A DNA stretch of 64,000 nucleotides from Eleginops maclovinus (Eukaryota; Chordata; Actinopteri; Perciformes; Eleginopidae), in contig NC_086367.1 of NCBI RefSeq assembly GCF_036324505.1, forward strand, positions 20,761,578 to 20,825,577, read 5' to 3'. This document shows, piece by piece, positions 54,638 to 63,088 of this stretch. A program made the translations under genes and the position numbers. Numbering within the stretch: position 1 is the stretch's first letter; each line of letters opens with the position of its first letter. The notes beneath the pieces are model-generated. The model was not told the DNA's origin, searched no databases, and worked only from the letters and a program-made list of their open reading frames with translations.

Positions 54638-55200
54638 CTTAAAGGTGCCATAGAATGGAAAACTGTATTGACCTTGGCATAGTTGAATAAGGAGAGGTCG
54701 GTACATTGAACTGACACACCGTGAACCTCAAACACCACTGTTTCCTCCTTCACGTGCAAATCATGAATATGCATATCACAGCGGTAAAACGGGCGAATTA
54801 CAACAATCCCTGTGTGTGACGTCACACACGGTAGTCCAGCCCCAACATTTGTATACACCAGCTGCTGGAAACACTAAGGCTAACAGCTACTACTCCATAA
54901 CGTTGCTCTCTAATCTCCGACCAACTGGCTGTTCTTCAAACTCATCGGTTTCCTCCTCCGATAAAGGCTCAAACATGTAAGGTTGGATGCCAATAGCCTC
55001 CATGATTCATCTCTCACAGTTTGAACGAACTTCACTTACTTCTGTCTGGGCTCTGATGCAACCATGACTCCTTGTAAACCAGCCAATCAGAGCAGAGCTC
55101 TCATCATTATTTGAGCAAAAGCAATAATTGTTCATTTAGACCAAATATAGGTTGTAATGCCCTGTAAAGCATTGGCATTTTGACAACAAAGTTTACCTAT
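54638..55200 (+). repeat. Probable teleost DNA-transposon remnant
   Basis: Starts CTTAAAGGTGCCATAGAATG, a string I associate with the terminus of an abundant fish non-autonomous element, and continues through GCCAATCAGAGCAGAGCTCT and ATGCCCTGTAAAGCATTGGC. The matching inverted terminus is not found, so the 3' boundary is approximate. Confidence 0.5.
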
Positions 55201-57196
55201 TGTAGACGTAGAGAACACAAATACAATAGTGTTGTATGGATTTAGACACAAGCATGTACAACGACAATCTGAGATGTCCATCAAATTTATATATAAAACA
55301 AAGATCTAATTCACAAAGTTATAACCTTCCCCCCTTTGGTCGAATACTAGATTTAGATGCTAAAAGTTTGGGCAGATTGATCAACGGTAGCTAGCTTGCT
55401 AACTAAGCTAACGTTAGTGAGTTGGTCAACAACAACATATGGCTTTGGCTGGATGTAGTTCAGTTCTTTGTTGGACCTAACTGGATGACAGATTGTGTTA
55501 AAATTCTGAAAATGTGAAAGCTAGGCAGCTTATTCAAACCACTAATTCTCTGAATGTATTTACACGTCTTTTAATTAAATAACTGATGTAGACTTTTGGC
55601 TTGGTTAGCTTTAGTTAAGGCATTGTTTAATATTATGAATGCCTGCAGTAAGGGCAAATATGTCTTAAAACAAGTTAGCTTGAGACACTCAAAAGTCAAC
55701 CGGAGACTGTTTTCTACCAACTAAAGGAGCTAACGTTAGCTTAAATAGCTACTGCAGAATCTGCTAGCTAGCTGAAAGTAATGAGGCTTCTTTGTCTACC
55801 TCTGTCTGAAATCGATGTTGCTTTAATAATTACATTTGACTTTTGAGTGCTTAATCTGCCACCTTTGTAAATCTGCCACTCTTAACTTGTTATGCGAGAA
55901 CGGAAACACTTGACAGGTATAGGAACAACAACTGATGTGGCCAGGTTTAAGCTGTCAGTTGTTCTTTATTTTTCACAAATTGCCCCTCAAGAGAAAACTG
56001 GACAACATGTTGGCTTAGCATGGCTGAGCCAAATAACAAACTAGCAGCCTCTGTGACGGATAAGGAAAGGACAAACAGGCCCTGCAGCAGAGATTCTGAT
56101 AGAAAGACTGACAGCTCCAACAGAATGGAAATAAACCCGGGGGAAGGTTGGTGGGGTATTCTTTTTTTTCTGGGGAAAATAATATAAACCCTCTGAACAA
56201 TGTAGGTGGTTATATGATAGACAGACAGAAAATATCTACTGTGAATTTACAGCAACACAATAAAGGAAAAATAAAACTGCAACATGTTTTATGCTGTTTA
56301 CCAAAAATAGGCTATAATAAGTTTAAAAGGATTCCTGTTAAAAGAGTGAGCGATGTACAGTGTTGTTATTTTCTATCCGTTGTTACCGTTTGAGTGGCGG
56401 GAAGGGGGGGGACCTCTGAGCTGTCGGGGTCATCTGGAAATTGGACGACTGACAGGCATGAATGGATCTAATTTCCATATGTAAATTTCATACAGTTGAT
56501 TGCAATATTTAGGCCACATAATATGACTCTGTATGAGCCTTATCAGCATCATTAATATAAGAAACACAAGCATCAAGATCTTACTCCAGCGCTGCACACG
56601 GGGACCGTATAGTGAGTTGGCTGTTGTAATAGGTTTCTGTGTGTCGGGGGATAAAACAGCTTCACAATTCACAGCAGTATCCTCAGTAGACCTAGCCTAA
56701 CCACAAACAACATGACATTATCAAAACATAATTTACATTACCTTAGATTAAATATATATATTGTGCCTGTTTACAGTTTACCCATGAATGTACGTTCAAC
56801 TATCACTGGAATACTTTGATACCGAATAAAACCTCGAAACATTGTCCTTCTCAAGCAAGTCCTGAATCTTTAAGGATCCTCTTCTTCTCACCCAGGGAGT
56901 GAAAGTGTAAGTGCCACTGAACATATGTCTGCATGTGTAGAAAAGTTTGCTCAAGAATTATGCAGAAACATGCATAAGATACAAGAAATTATCACTCATA
57001 CATAAAGGACTAAAGTGTAAGACAGTCTGGTATAGGGATGTTTAAATGTTCAAATTGAGAAGTTGATATACCTAAAAAATGATCTGGTTTACAGACCTCT
57101 GTTTATTGGGGGGAAAATCTTCTAAGGCAAATCACGTGACTCAGCTGGAAGTTATTTCATGGTTTGGCTAGCTACTCCTGGGGTTTTGGTCATAGC

Positions 57197-57200
57197 TGAT
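57197..57200. repeat. Target site duplication TGAT (left)
   Basis: TGAT directly precedes the LTR start and is repeated directly after the other LTR at 63085-63088, as expected for integration of an LTR element. Confidence 0.8.
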
Positions 57201-58180
57201 TGTAGCCCCTTTTACCCCTGATCGATAGAGGGCAGGGCCCTAGGTTCTTTAACCTAACATGAATACTTTTTTGAATAGTTTAGATTCCCTAAATTAATTG
57301 ATTAAAATGTAACCAGTACCCTTAACTACGAACAACACATTTAAACATACACAGTGACATAAACACTACACATAAATAAACAAACAAAAATGTATGATTT
57401 CAAATGTTTACTTGCTTTAGAATAAAGTGAAACAGTTACAACATGGCTATATACACGTATTAACCTAAGCCGGCATTCTAAATGAAAGAAACAAAGAAAC
57501 CAAAGAAACCCCCGTTGCAGGCCTGATGACGCCGCGTACTCCTCTTCACTCCCTATGAGCGAACGAGGACCGTACTCACGTACAGGTGAGTGGTGGGTGA
57601 CGTCGGTAGTGTGTCGGTAGTGTTCCAGGGAGAACCCCGAGAGTCCATGAAAAGTCCGCGGCAACGGCACTCGTCCTTGGCGTGTTGCCTTGGTTCCTCC
57701 TGGCCGGAGGAAGGCGAACGAAGCCCGTCGGCGCCTCTGCCCGGTCCGCGGTCCCCAAGAAGCTGGTCCTAGCAGCGACGCTGGCTGCGTTAACCAACCG
57801 CCACTCGTTCCAACTGGTTAAGTTGGTAGTCGGACTCGAACTCCGCTGGGTGAACCAAACTGTAAAGCTGATATGTCATCCACTTTAGCTGAAAACTCTT
57901 ATTAACATGTGCTCTTTGGACACGTCTTTTCCTCCTCTCTCTCTTTCCCAACTCCCGCGCGTTTCCCTGACCTCTCACCCTCACTTCCCCGTCTCCCATT
58001 CACCCCCCATTACGCCCCCTCCTGGCGGGATGGCCACATTACAGATAAACAAACAGATATATACAACATATAAATCACATAAGACAATAGCAAAATAGCA
58101 ACCTAACAAAACATTACGAAAAACAATAAACTATGTATATACTCATGAGTACTCAAAACCCTGATTTTAACCCGGTTACA
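57201..58180 (-). repeat. 3' LTR of the gypsy-type element
   Basis: 980 bp. On the plus strand it runs from TGTAGCCCCTTTTACCCCTG to CTGATTTTAACCCGGTTACA. It is identical by eye to 62106-63084 except for one small difference (AGACAATAGC against AGACTAAGC near 58080 and 62985). Short ORFs inside are LTR by-products that recur identically in both copies. Confidence 0.95.
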
Positions 58181-58193
58181 CCCTCCCCCTTCT
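58181..58193 (-). other. Polypurine tract
   Basis: On the minus strand AGAAGGGGGAGGG lies immediately before the 3' LTR start TGTAACCGGG. This is the normal place for plus-strand DNA priming in LTR elements. Confidence 0.88.
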
Positions 58194-58266
58194 AAAAGGT
58201 CTGTATGTCCTCATACAACACTAAAAAGACTCAAACTAAGGGGTATGAAGAGTGACAAATGTTGCT

Positions 58267-59085
58267 TTATGTATGTCCAATCTTAATGACAATACCTCTG
58301 TGAACAATGGTCAAAGGCTGATCTCTGGATCTACCCGGCTCATCATATGTAAGCCTGACTGTTGGCTTTACAGCTCTCTTGGGCCTAGGCTCAGATCTTA
58401 GCCTCCCATTATCTTTGGACACATTGAAAATCTCTTGTTCAGGGCCAGACTCTGAATCAGCATCACTGGTGTCACCAGGAGCTAACTCTCGATCAGACTC
58501 TTGGTCTCTCAAGCTATGATGCTCTGGCTCTGCGTCATCATCAGATGAGGATATAGCAGCAGCACCACTTCCATCTGCCTGATGGTTCCCTTCTTGGGCA
58601 GCAACTGTGTGTCTATCATCATATAGAGCTCTGTGAAGAAACTCTCTCGGGTAAGTATTGCAAGGTGCATAAAACTCAGGGTCAGATGACGAATCAGACA
58701 CTTCTTGTAACTCCCTTTGCACTTTTTGCGTCTCAAGTGAGGTTATTTTGCTCTTCTGGCGAGTCGCAGCTCTGGTTTTTGGTCCGACAGGTACGTCAAT
58801 TACAGAGTCTGTGTTTGGGATTCTCACAAACTGCCCGATGGGAAGGAGATTGTCTCTGTGAATGGTCTTTGTGCCAGTTCCTCCATTCTCACGTTTTATT
58901 GTGAACACTGGAAGGTTAGGCATCTTCCCCACCACCACATAAGGATCAGGGCTCCATCGGCTTTCCAACTTGTGTTTTCCTCTCAGCCCCCAGTTCTTGA
59001 GCAGCACTCTGTCGCCGATCTCCAAGGACTGTATTCCAACTCTTTGGTCATAAGCCTTCTTGTTTCTCTGGTGCCTTTTATCTCA
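58267..59085 (-). pseudogene. Gypsy Pol C-terminal remnant (integrase tail)
   Basis: The frame encodes SLEIGDRVLLKNWGLRGKHK, then LESRWSPDPYVVVGKMPNLP, KTIHRDNLLPIG and, at the end, RLTYDEPGRSRDQPLTIVHR. This pattern is the C-terminal DNA-binding end of Ty3/gypsy integrases plus the acidic tail found in fish gypsy elements. It has no start codon of its own in the sensible place. The upstream Pol domains (protease, RT, RNase H, integrase zinc finger and catalytic core) are missing; the frame fades into Gag sequence around 59085. It lies in a different frame from Gag. I infer an internal deletion of several kilobases. Confidence 0.85.
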
Positions 59086-59992
59086 GAGTCAGAACCAGGC
59101 TCACTGTGCAGAGATGCATTGAAGGGCGTTGTCTCCACATGTTCAAACATGGCTTGGTCTGGCCTAGTCACCACAGCAGCTACCAGGGCCTTGAGCTCTT
59201 TTAGTTCTGCCCTTAAGCCCTGGATTTCAGCCTGTTTAACGTCAATCTCTGGCTTAACATGAACACTTTGCACAGCGGGATTGAGCCTTTTCCTTGAGGC
59301 CTCATACTCCTCTTCTGTCCTTAACTCTTTCAACAACTGGAGAAAAGTTGGCGGCTTGTCTCTCCTTTCTCTTAGGCGGAGATTGACCAACATCAAGTCA
59401 GATGCTACAGCACCTCTCAACAGCTGCTCTAGCCGTACTTTATCTACTCTGTCCAGCAGGACACCACCTTTCTTAATCACTTTATCTAGCGACCGCTCAA
59501 GACGCCTCAGGAAGTCAGAGAGCTTCTCGCCTGACTGCTGCTGCATTGAGCGAAACGCAAAGTACAGATCATCTCCAGACTCTGCTGTCCCAAACACATG
59601 CTCAACTGCCTCCAGGCACTGTTCAGGGCTAACATCAGGATTGCTGGCTCTGGCTGCTTTAACTATTTCCAGCGCGGGACCTTTAAGGCTCTCCATTAGT
59701 CTACGTCTTTTCTCCTTAACAGAACAATCACACTCCTCGACCATAAGCCATGCTTGCTCTAGCCAGTGTTCAAACTGCTCTTCACCTGCTGGAATGGGCA
59801 GGGTTCCAGAAAAAATGCGTAGGCGGCGATAGCTTCCATGATCAATAGTGGGCTTTGTCTTGTCAAGCAAATCACCAAGTGCACGCAGAATGGACTCAGT
59901 TTGGCTACTGGGGGAAACTGGAGTAGGGGACCTGCTCTGGGGTTTCTCCCCTGTCCTTTCCTCAGCCTGCTGTGCTCCGGCTAGCAACTCAC
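58983..59992 (-). pseudogene. PNMA-like Gag, C-terminal part (capsid domain)
   Basis: This piece continues the Gag interrupted by the Harbinger element. It contains RRLRIFSGTLPIPAGEEQFE, HWLEQAWLMVEE, RRRLMESLKGPALEIVKAAR, QQQSGEKLSDFLRRLERSL and DRVDKVRLEQLLRGAV. These align by eye with the capsid-like region of the PNMA family (FSG...P.PGEE.F..WL, RRRLLE.LRG.AL, QQQSGE.LS.F..RLE), which is known to derive from a gypsy Gag. No CCHC zinc knuckle is seen; the protein runs through a probable deletion point near 59085 and stops at 58983. In Ty3/gypsy elements Gag assembles the cytoplasmic particle. Confidence 0.82.
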
Positions 59993-59995
59993 TGA
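59993..59995. repeat. Harbinger target duplication TGA (left)
   Basis: TGA flanks the nested element on the left and again at 61639-61641. A 3-bp duplication is typical of PIF/Harbinger elements, usually TWA, so TGA is a slightly unusual form. Confidence 0.65.
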
Positions 59996-60016
59996 GGCTA
60001 CGTGCCCACGACAACG
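59996..60016 (+). repeat. Harbinger left terminal inverted repeat
   Basis: GGCTACGTGCCCACGACAAC(G); differs at two positions from the right end. Confidence 0.85.
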
Positions 60017-60255
60017 CTCTGAAGCAAAAACGCAGATGTCCGTTTTTCCCCTCCACAATTTATCTGCGTTTATCTGCGTTCTCACGAGCGTTTTGGGGGT
60101 GGATATCTGTCTATCCATGGGAACAGGGAAAACGTATAAAACTCATAATACTCGCAGTTTGCCGATGAAGTAAGCACGCCCCGGACGTAGGTGGCAGTAG
60201 CAACAATACCAAATGCCTGTTTTGTGGCTACTTCCTCCGCGTCAGTTAGAAGAAA

Positions 60256-60804
60256 ATGGCGAAGCGCGGCGGCAATAACAGTACGCCTAGTTCAAACTTT
60301 GTTTGGACAGATGAGGAGGTCCAGTTGCTGCTAAACACAACTTTAAACTACAAAGCCAGGAAGGCAGTGGATAATGTTGATTGGGAGAGTGTCCAAAACA
60401 AATATACTGAAATATGGGAGTCGTTCATGGAGAACTACCCACTAAACGACCCAAAGTACCCTCATGCTAAGGACCAGGTTAGCAAAGGTCATGTTGCAAC
60501 CAAAATTAAAGCCGTGCGCATAAAATATAGGCATGCTGTGGACACCCAGAGCCGTAGTGGGCACGGGAGGGTGGTGTCTTTGTTTTTCGAGCTATGTGAT
60601 GAAATTTGGGGTACCACCCCTGCCTCCACAACAGTAGAGCATGGCCTCGAAACGGCAGACGTAAATGATGGGGCAGCAGAGCTGGGCGGTGTAGAACTAG
60701 CAGAAGCAGAAGAATCGGTGCAGGAGGACAGCTCATCTTCGGAGCCGGGCGGAGAAACTCTTTCGAGGAGGAGACACTTACTTCAGGTAAAACTATGTGT
60801 TTGA
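60256..60804 (+). CDS. Harbinger-associated Myb/SANT-like DNA-binding protein
   Basis: 182 codons from ATG 60256 (MAKRGGNNSTPSSNFVW) to the TGA at 60804. The first half is a Myb/SANT or trihelix-like domain: FVWTDEEVQLLLNTTLNYKA, then VQNKYTEIWESFMENYP and HVATKIKAVRIKYRHAVD. The second half is acidic. In PIF/Harbinger transposons a Myb-like protein binds the element ends and brings in the transposase; this is known of the family and inferred here. The reading frame is open, but the last 15 or so residues (after ETLSRRRHLL) may be read-through into the internal deletion or an unspliced intron, since a GTAAAAC follows LQ. Confidence 0.78.
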   Translation: MAKRGGNNSTPSSNFVWTDEEVQLLLNTTLNYKARKAVDNVDWESVQNKYTEIWESFMENYPLNDPKYPHAKDQVSKGHVATKIKAVRIKYRHAVDTQSRSGHGRVVSLFFELCDEIWGTTPASTTVEHGLETADVNDGAAELGGVELAEAEESVQEDSSSSEPGGETLSRRRHLLQVKLCV

Positions 60805-60825
60805 CGCTAGTGTTAGCCCCAAACA

Positions 60826-61365
60826 TCATGGCAATGTAAGGGGCACCTGTCCTGTTCCGGGTGTTTGGTGTATATATTTGGGTCCGAGATGAACCGTAAT
60901 TGCACGGCACGTGTCTCGTACGATCCTCGACACCGTAGATCTCCCCAGACCAAATGAATTTGCTGTTTTGCGGAGGCGCCCCTCATCGCTAAGATAGTAC
61001 AGTGTACATGCCACCTTCTTCAGAGGCAGCACTGGCTGTCGCATATTAGTCGATTGACCCTCGATGTGAGGACGAAGTAGGTCAGTCAGGGCATAAAGGG
61101 AGTCTTTGGTCATGCGGAAATTTTCGTACCACGCTTGCTCGTCCACCACATCATTAACGAAGTTCTCCCACCACTCGGAGCTTCTCCCTGGCCTCGTCCA
61201 CACTCGTCTCTCACTTCGTCGTGTCTCCTCCTCCGGTGCGTCAATAATGTCCAATATCCGTTGGTATCGTCTCCTATGGTCTAAATGACTCTCGGTAAAG
61301 AGTCTCGCCATTTGTTGGCCTGCATGCATACCATTCAACGCGGCTACTGCTACACGTTCATCCAT
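60826..61365 (-). pseudogene. Harbinger transposase, N-terminal fragment
   Basis: From ATG 61365 it reads MDERVAVAALNGMHAGQQMA, then WWENFVNDVVDEQAWYENFR, TDLLRPHIEGQSTNMRQPVL and KVACTLYYLSDEGRLRKTAN before SFGLGRSTVSRIVRDTCRAI. The last block is the helix-turn-helix region seen in HARBI1-like transposases. After about residue 160 the sequence goes to a non-homologous end and stops at 60826, so the DDE nuclease domain is lost. Together with the converging Myb-like gene this suggests one deletion removed the centre of an autonomous element. Confidence 0.82.
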
Positions 61366-61617
61366 GTTTATCAAAGGGCAGGCTGAAATTTGGCGCTAGA
61401 ACGTCACTTCCAGATGCCTGTGCAAAAAAAAAAACCTGTGCAAAAAACGCACTTCTGCGTTTTGAACTGTTCCTACGGCGACGAGAGACTGGAACGTTTT
61501 CAAGATCTCCACTTTGAGGGGCGTTTGCGTTTTCTCCGTTTTCAACTCCTAAAAACGCCGTCGCCGTGTGCACGATAGGCACATCTGTCGAAATGTTCTA
61601 CGTTTATCTGTCGTTAC

Positions 61618-61638
61618 CGTTGTCGTGGGCACGGGGCC
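61618..61638 (-). repeat. Harbinger right terminal inverted repeat
   Basis: On the minus strand GGCCCCGTGCCCACGACAAC(G), followed outward by TGA at 61639-61641. Confidence 0.85.
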
Positions 61639-61969
61639 TGAAACTATCTACCGGTGCAGATAGGGCTTCACCCACTATGACTATAGGCCACGCCTCATTA
61701 CCATCAGTAGGCATCACTTCAGCAGGAACATTTTCCCTCTTTAGCTCTTCACGACACTCACACAGGATCATATACCTGTTGCGCCTCATGTTGTAATTCC
61801 TACCTCGGACACGAACACGTCCCAGACATTTAACAGTGTGCAGGGTCTCTTCAATTTGTGTGACTTCCATATCTTCTCGAATGAGAACCATGAGTGCATG
61901 AGCCTCATCCAATACTTTTCCACGGCACCAGCCCTTTAGCTCTGACACAAGCTCAGCTTGACTTTCCAT
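61639..61969 (-). pseudogene. PNMA-like Gag, N-terminal part
   Basis: Starts at ATG 61969 with MESQAELVSELKGWCRGKVL, then ALMVLIREDMEVTQIEETLH, LGRVRVRGRNYNMRRNRYMI and AWPIVIVGE. The arrangement (short helix with WCRG, a strand-helix-strand unit with a conserved basic stretch, then WPIV) resembles the N-terminal RRM-like domain of PNMA proteins. It is cut at the Harbinger insertion. Phase is compatible with the downstream part at 59992 once the nested element and one TGA copy are disregarded. Confidence 0.78.
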
Positions 61970-61975
61970 TCTCAA

Positions 61976-62082
61976 ATTTTAGTAAAAAATATATATAATA
62001 TATATAAAAAATATATATATTTACTGCAGCTTTAATTTCACTAGTATTTAACTGGTACTGATTATCTTGAAAACCCAAACTT
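61976..62082. other. Gypsy leader between Gag start and primer-binding site
   Basis: AT-rich leader of about 110 bases with short runs of TATATA. Nothing else recognisable. Confidence 0.6.
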
Positions 62083-62100
62083 ATCCCAGCGGGGCCTCCA
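62083..62100 (-). other. Primer-binding site (probably tRNA-Thr)
   Basis: On the minus strand TGGAGGCCCCGCTGGGAT lies 5 bases inside the 5' LTR. It begins TGG, as required for pairing with a tRNA CCA end. The complement ATCCCAGCGGGGCCTCCA fits the 3' end of a vertebrate threonine tRNA (AGU class) as far as I recall. Confidence 0.75.
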
Positions 62101-62105
62101 TTTTA

Positions 62106-63084
62106 TGTAGCCCCTTTTACCCCTGATCGATAGAGGGCAGGGCCCTAGGTTCTTTAACCTAACATGAATACTTTTTTGAATAGTTTAGATTCCCTAAATT
62201 AATTGATTAAAATGTAACCAGTACCCTTAACTACGAACAACACATTTAAACATACACAGTGACATAAACACTACACATAAATAAACAAACAAAAATGTAT
62301 GATTTCAAATGTTTACTTGCTTTAGAATAAAGTGAAACAGTTACAACATGGCTATATACACGTATTAACCTAAGCCGGCATTCTAAATGAAAGAAACAAA
62401 GAAACCAAAGAAACCCCCGTTGCAGGCCTGATGACGCCGCGTACTCCTCTTCACTCCCTATGAGCGAACGAGGACCGTACTCACGTACAGGTGAGTGGTG
62501 GGTGACGTCGGTAGTGTGTCGGTAGTGTTCCAGGGAGAACCCCGAGAGTCCATGAAAAGTCCGCGGCAACGGCACTCGTCCTTGGCGTGTTGCCTTGGTT
62601 CCTCCTGGCCGGAGGAAGGCGAACGAAGCCCGTCGGCGCCTCTGCCCGGTCCGCGGTCCCCAAGAAGCTGGTCCTAGCAGCGACGCTGGCTGCGTTAACC
62701 AACCGCCACTCGTTCCAACTGGTTAAGTTGGTAGTCGGACTCGAACTCCGCTGGGTGAACCAAACTGTAAAGCTGATATGTCATCCACTTTAGCTGAAAA
62801 CTCTTATTAACATGTGCTCTTTGGACACGTCTTTTCCTCCTCTCTCTCTTTCCCAACTCCCGCGCGTTTCCCTGACCTCTCACCCTCACTTCCCCGTCTC
62901 CCATTCACCCCCCATTACGCCCCCTCCTGGCGGGATGGCCACATTACAGATAAACAAACAGATATATACAACATATAAATCACATAAGACTAAGCAAAAT
63001 AGCAACCTAACAAAACATTACGAAAAACAATAAACTATGTATATACTCATGAGTACTCAAAACCCTGATTTTAACCCGGTTACA
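62106..63084 (-). repeat. 5' LTR of the gypsy-type element
   Basis: 979 bp, TG...CA ends, matching the 3' LTR throughout except for one small difference near 62985. The two copies are offset by 4905 bp over almost the whole length. Confidence 0.95.
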
Positions 63085-63088
63085 TGAT
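63085..63088. repeat. Target site duplication TGAT (right)
   Basis: Direct copy of 57197-57200. Confidence 0.8.

Larger units (their letters stand above)
42246..57200. other. Intergenic region between lbh-like gene and LTR element
   Basis: About 15 kb without a supportable gene. It contains one SINE, fragments of repeat family A, a related 90-bp repeat pair, three microsatellites and a probable DNA-transposon remnant (54638-55200), all listed separately. A few GC-rich patches (43130-43420, 47990-48110, 50180-50345, 52400-52620) could be conserved non-coding or exonic but match nothing I know. Confidence 0.55.
59996..61638 (+). mobile_element. PIF/Harbinger-type DNA transposon, internally deleted, nested in Gag
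   Basis: Terminal inverted repeats of about 21 bp: GGCTACGTGCCCACGACAAC on the left and, on the other strand from the right end, GGCCCCGTGCCCACGACAAC. Flanked by TGA. It carries a Myb/SANT-like gene on the plus strand and the N-terminal part of a Harbinger transposase on the minus strand, facing each other, which is the usual two-gene plan of this superfamily. The catalytic DDE part is missing, so it cannot move alone. Confidence 0.88.
57201..63084 (-). mobile_element. Ty3/gypsy-type LTR retrotransposon, pol-deleted, with nested Harbinger insertion
   Basis: The element reads on the minus strand. It has two nearly identical LTRs (57201-58180 and 62106-63084), TG...CA ends, a 4-bp target duplication, a primer-binding site inside the 5' LTR (62083-62100) and a polypurine tract inside the 3' LTR (58181-58193). 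The interior is about 3.9 kb, of which 1643 bp is a nested DNA transposon. Coding remains are a PNMA-like Gag in two pieces and the C-terminal end of a gypsy Pol. Protease, reverse transcriptase, RNase H and integrase core are absent, so this copy is non-autonomous. The near-identity of the LTRs indicates recent integration. Confidence 0.93.

Noticed and set aside
57341..57999. Several 60-109-codon frames within 57341-57999, repeated identically at 62246-62904
   Set aside because: They lie inside the two LTRs and match no protein family; LTRs are normally non-coding.
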